From: Christensenellaceae bacterium
GTDB lineage: Bacteria > Bacillota > Clostridia > Christensenellales > Borkfalkiaceae
Assembly (NCBI GenBank): GCA_016295005.1
Contig: JAEDMA010000016.1
Coordinates: forward strand, 1-17,983
Direction: 5' to 3'
DNA length: 17,983 nucleotides
Part shown: one piece after another, positions 15,833 through 17,983 of the stretch
Layout: each line of letters begins with the position of its first letter
How positions within the stretch are numbered: the stretch's first letter is position 1
The notes under the pieces: model-generated
Told to the model about the DNA's origin: nothing
The model's input: the letters and a program-made list of their open reading frames with translations, nothing else
The model's database searches: none
Program-made: the position numbers and the translations under genes

Positions 15833-16441
15833 TCATCTTGTTTTTAAATTCAGATATGCAAGGGAGAGCGCTAAATCTTCCTGCATAACGTTTATGTCGT
15901 CATTAGTTTTAAGAATGGTCGGGGCGAAATTCCATATCGCTTTTACCCCGCCGCTTATAAGCGAATCGCAAACCGCCTGAGCGTCGGCTTTCGGAACGGC
16001 GATAATTCCTATCGTCACCTTGTTGCTTTCGCAATAGTTTTGTAAATCCGCCACGTCGGAAATTATAATATCGTTTTCCGACCGCCCGATTTTGTTCGGG
16101 TCGCTGTCGAACGCCGCCGATATTTTCAACCCGAATTTGTTAAACCCGCCGTAGTTTAATATGGCTTCGCCTATCTTTCCTACGCCGACTAAAACGATTC
16201 CGGAGTTGACGTCTTTAATCGTTTTTTCTATATCTTCGATAAGTTCGGCGGTTTTGTACCCTATTTTAGGCTTGCCCTTGTTACACACGGAAGACAAATC
16301 TTTTTTAACCTGAACCGAACCGAAAGATAAAGCGTCTGCGATAGCGGACGTGGAAATGGTTTCCCGTTTATCTTTTATTCCGTAAAGAAATTCGAGATAC
16401 GCAGGGAGCCTTCCCAATGTGGATTTTTTTATTTCACACAT
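15833..16441 (-). CDS. rex: Redox-sensing transcriptional repressor Rex
   Basis: Encodes 202 aa. An N-terminal winged helix (about 1-70; RLPAYLEFL, then SFGSVQVKKDLS as recognition part) is followed by a Rossmann domain with GVGKIG (86-91) and acidic Asp112 (AAFDSDPNKIG). It ends in a C-terminal swapped helix (LALSLAYLNL). Rex represses fermentation genes when NADH is low and leaves DNA when NADH binds. The ATG at 16441 follows AAGGGG by about eight bases; a TTG at 16474 in frame overlaps the promoter -10 and is rejected. First gene of the run; adhE follows 15 bases later, and hydCBA is another plausible target. The recognition helix has Q-V-K rather than the more usual Q-I/V-R, so its operator could deviate slightly. 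Confidence 0.93.
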   Translation of the reverse strand: MCEIKKSTLGRLPAYLEFLYGIKDKRETISTSAIADALSFGSVQVKKDLSSVCNKGKPKIGYKTAELIEDIEKTIKDVNSGIVLVGVGKIGEAILNYGGFNKFGLKISAAFDSDPNKIGRSENDIIISDVADLQNYCESNKVTIGIIAVPKADAQAVCDSLISGGVKAIWNFAPTILKTNDDINVMQEDLALSLAYLNLKTR

Positions 16442-16465
16442 ATTATTTCCCCTTTCTTTGGTTAC

Positions 16466-16471
16466 ATTATA
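16466..16471 (-). promoter_or_regulatory. Likely -10 box of the rex operon
   Basis: Perfect TATAAT on the minus strand, about 18 bases before the ribosome binding site of rex. The -35 is weak (TTCCTA at 17-base spacing). It sits in TTGTATAATGTAACCAA, a short dyad-like string (TTG-N11-CAA) that could be an operator. Confidence 0.5.
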
Positions 16472-16507
16472 CAACGGCTAAAAAAATTTAGGAATTGCTT
16501 ATTTTGC

Positions 16508-16547
16508 ATATAGATATATCAAATATAGATATGCCCCTTATCTATAT
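16508..16547. repeat. Three copies of ATATAGATA upstream of rex
   Basis: ATATAGATA at 16508-16516 and 16523-16531, and its reverse complement at 16539-16547. The last two form a 9-bp inverted repeat around TGCCCCT. They lie 35-75 bases upstream of the rex -10 box, where an activator or repressor could bind. Confidence 0.55.
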
Positions 16548-16590
16548 GCCCCTAACCCAAAGAAAACTCGATTATCCGCTCGCTTAACAC

Positions 16591-16608
16591 CCCATCTACC
16601 GCCCGCCG
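16591..16608 (+). repeat. 18-bp direct repeat, left copy, flanking structured element C
   Basis: CCCATCTACCGCCCGCCG, repeated identically at 16769-16786. The pair brackets repeat copy C at a distance of 178 bases. Confidence 0.75.
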
Positions 16609-16651
16609 ACAATTTACAACCCCTAACACTTTGATTAATAAATAAAATCAA

Positions 16652-16720
16652 GACCCGCGGGTTACGTATCGTAAACCGCACGGCGGCAATAGCCGCAGCG
16701 CAATTCATTGCGGCAGGGTC
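16652..16720 (+). repeat. Structured repeat, diverged copy C (cloverleaf-like)
   Basis: 69 nt with the same four-helix layout as copies A and B: closing stem GACCC (16652-16656) with GGGTC (16716-16720); hairpin I GG-g-TTACG/CGTAA-a-CC (16659-16677, TAT loop); hairpin II GCGGC/GCCGC (16683-16696, AATA loop); hairpin III CGCAA/TTGCG (16699-16712, TTCA loop). Compared with copy A, two closing-stem pairs, two hairpin II pairs and one hairpin I pair change on both sides and keep pairing. The hairpin I purine mismatch is kept (A.G becomes G.A). A run of six Ts follows at 16725-16730, so a plus-strand RNA could end here. Confidence 0.7.
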
Positions 16721-16768
16721 GCAGATTTTTTGTAATTATTTCTAATTTATAAAATTAAAATTGTTGAA

Positions 16769-16786
16769 CCCATCTACCGCCCGCCG
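16769..16786 (+). repeat. 18-bp direct repeat, right copy, flanking structured element C
   Basis: Identical to 16591-16608. The two copies lie on either side of structured copy C and could be footprints of insertion or of local duplication. Confidence 0.75.
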
Positions 16787-16850
16787 CTTAATCTTTGGAG
16801 GTTTGTTTTTACGCAGACCTTGGTTGTCGCCGTATGGTTTACGCCGAAAC

Positions 16851-16883
16851 GGTAAAAAGCCGCTCGTTTTATTCGAGCGGCTT
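16851..16883 (-). terminator. Terminator downstream of the nucleoside hydrolase gene
   Basis: 10-bp stem AAGCCGCTCG (16857-16866) / CGAGCGGCTT (16874-16883) with a seven-base loop. On the minus strand the stem runs directly into UUUUU. It is about 150 bases past the stop codon of the gene at 17032. Confidence 0.85.
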
Positions 16884-16942
16884 AACCTTTTAAACCATTA
16901 TATATATGCGCATTTATACGCGCCTTTCTTCTATTCCGCCGA

Positions 16943-16978
16943 TAAAACGATATATATACACTTATATATATTGTTTTA
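16943..16978. repeat. Long AT-rich hairpin after the nucleoside hydrolase gene
   Basis: A 15-bp stem (one G.U pair) of TAAAAC-purine-ATATATAT type with a six-base loop. It lies between the stop codon and the GC-rich terminator, and could be an extra 3' end structure or cruciform-prone DNA. Confidence 0.55.
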
Positions 16979-17031
16979 CCCCGTCACACCGAAACGCGAA
17001 ATCAAAAACCCCGAAATCAAATCGGTTTACC

Positions 17032-17955
17032 CTATTTCTTCCCGACTAATTCGGCGTAAAGAGAATCGAGCATATCGGCAACGGTTTTTTCGTCGTATTT
17101 CGAAAAGGCGTAACTATGATTGCCTTTGCCGGGGATAAAATCGGTTTTGCCGTCGTCCGCAATAGTAATCGTTCCGTTTTCGGAAACTTCGGCAATATCC
17201 AACCCCGAAGCGAGCGCGACGGTGATAGGATCCCAACTCTGCCTTAAAAAGCAGCCGGGGAATTCTTTATAGTTTGTTTTATAAAAATGCCTTATGGTAA
17301 ACCCCGCCAGAGAATTTTCGGGAAGGGTCGCGCCGCTTAAAACCTTGCCGCCCACTTCGAACGGAACGAGCGTTACGGGAACGCGTACCTTATTTATAAA
17401 GTTCTGCGCCGCCTTTATGTCCTGAACTACATTCCATTCGGGAACGTAATTAAACTTGCCCGTATAAAGTTCGGGGTGAAGATAAGAAAAATTCCCCGCC
17501 ATACAGTAAAAGCGTTCTACTTTTTCGGAAATCAGATCGTTACCCATTAGAGGCGAAATATCGTCGCCGTCGCTGTCGATAAGTCGGGAAACAGCCGAAA
17601 GCGGGCCTATGCAGACAAACGTAACCTTATCCTCCGCCGCGGCGAGTTTTCTGCGTAAAAATCTGACGGTATCTTCTTCGCCGTTTACTCCGTTAAACTT
17701 TTCGGCGACCGCCGTAGCGTAAACGTTGGTGTTATCGCAAGGAATTTTTTCCGAGTGAAAAACGGGAACATCCGTTTTGAATCCGTAATAATCGCATACG
17801 GCGGAAGCGCACGCGCTCGCGTTTTCCCTTGCCGTACCGACGGAAACGCCGTCTAACCCGATAACCCCTTTGTTTTGTAAAGCAATTCCCGTCATCAGGG
17901 CGAGAACGTCGTCAAAATCTACGCCGATGTCTGTGTCGATAATAATTTTTTTCAT
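17032..17955 (-). CDS. Nucleoside hydrolase (IUNH family)
   Basis: Encodes 307 aa. Family members cleave the N-glycosidic bond of ribonucleosides for salvage. The N-terminal calcium/ribose motif is DTDIGVDFDDVLAL (Asp7, Asp9, Asp13, Asp15, Asp16). A middle PEWNVVQD (172-179) matches the ribose-binding E-x-N-x3-D pattern. WDP with Asp242 provides a late metal ligand. Trp241 stands where group I enzymes have a catalytic His, so a purine-preferring or non-classical subgroup is possible. There is no signal peptide, so it is cytoplasmic. GGAG lies eight bases before the ATG. It has no partner gene inside the window and ends with its own terminator; a link to the redox operon is not apparent. Confidence 0.88.
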   Translation of the reverse strand: MKKIIIDTDIGVDFDDVLALMTGIALQNKGVIGLDGVSVGTARENASACASAVCDYYGFKTDVPVFHSEKIPCDNTNVYATAVAEKFNGVNGEEDTVRFLRRKLAAAEDKVTFVCIGPLSAVSRLIDSDGDDISPLMGNDLISEKVERFYCMAGNFSYLHPELYTGKFNYVPEWNVVQDIKAAQNFINKVRVPVTLVPFEVGGKVLSGATLPENSLAGFTIRHFYKTNYKEFPGCFLRQSWDPITVALASGLDIAEVSENGTITIADDGKTDFIPGKGNHSYAFSKYDEKTVADMLDSLYAELVGKK

Positions 17956-17983
17956 ATAACATGCTCCAGAATATAAACTATAA

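Noticed and set aside
16504..16522. Rex operator TTG-N13-CAA
   Set aside because: Spacing is one base too long and the inner bases do not match TTGTTAA-N4-TTAACAA; kept only as part of a low-interest observation.
16631..16651. Inverted repeat TTGATT-N9-AATCAA as a Rex site
   Set aside because: Too long (21 bases), almost 200 bases upstream of rex, and lacking the ACAA ends.

Overview
The window looks like a chromosomal segment of a strictly anaerobic, fermentative Firmicute of class Clostridia. The support is AAGGAG-type ribosome binding sites on nearly every gene, a Rex repressor next to adhE, an NAD-linked three-subunit [FeFe] hydrogenase, and a second hydrogenase cluster with a PAS-carrying sensory member. 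The exact lineage cannot be read from the sequence.

Layout. (1) 57-692, minus: a small cysteine-containing protein of unknown function. (2) 693-1402: a 710-base gene-free stretch packed with hairpins. It holds two copies of a 113-bp direct repeat and a good sigma-A promoter just upstream of the first copy. (3) 1403-2892, plus: a GQSN-type esterase and a DUF308/HdeD-like membrane protein, ending in an intrinsic terminator. (4) 3179-7333, minus: hydC-hydB-hydA, the three subunits of an NAD(P)-linked, probably electron-bifurcating [FeFe] hydrogenase, with a clear promoter upstream of hydC. (5) 7334-7753: intergenic, with that promoter, a terminator for the next operon and further inverted repeats. 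(6) 7754-16441, minus: a seven-gene run in the order rex, adhE, APH-type kinase, thioredoxin-like [2Fe-2S] ferredoxin, PAS-containing sensory hydrogenase (HsfB/HydS type), SpoIIE/PP2C-type phosphatase, and a second ferredoxin-type [FeFe] hydrogenase. (7) 16442-17031: a second gene-poor stretch with a diverged third copy of the structured repeat. (8) 17032-17955, minus: a nucleoside hydrolase.

The metabolic theme of regions 4 and 6 is disposal of reducing equivalents. AdhE consumes NADH by making ethanol, HydABC and the second hydrogenase release H2, Rex reads NADH/NAD+, and the HsfB-like protein plus phosphatase probably read H2 or ferredoxin redox state. Clusters of this general kind are known in clostridia. 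Less usual is their union with rex-adhE and with an APH-fold kinase in one run of closely spaced genes.

The most novel signal is the structured repeat. A core of about 70 nt folds as a closing stem around three hairpins. Copies A and B (core 868-937 and its equivalent at 1267-1336) are nearly identical. Copy C (16652-16720) differs at many positions but keeps all four helices through paired substitutions, and keeps a purine-purine mismatch at the same place in hairpin I. This argues for selection on RNA (or single-stranded DNA) structure rather than protein. I do not recognise it as a known RNA family.
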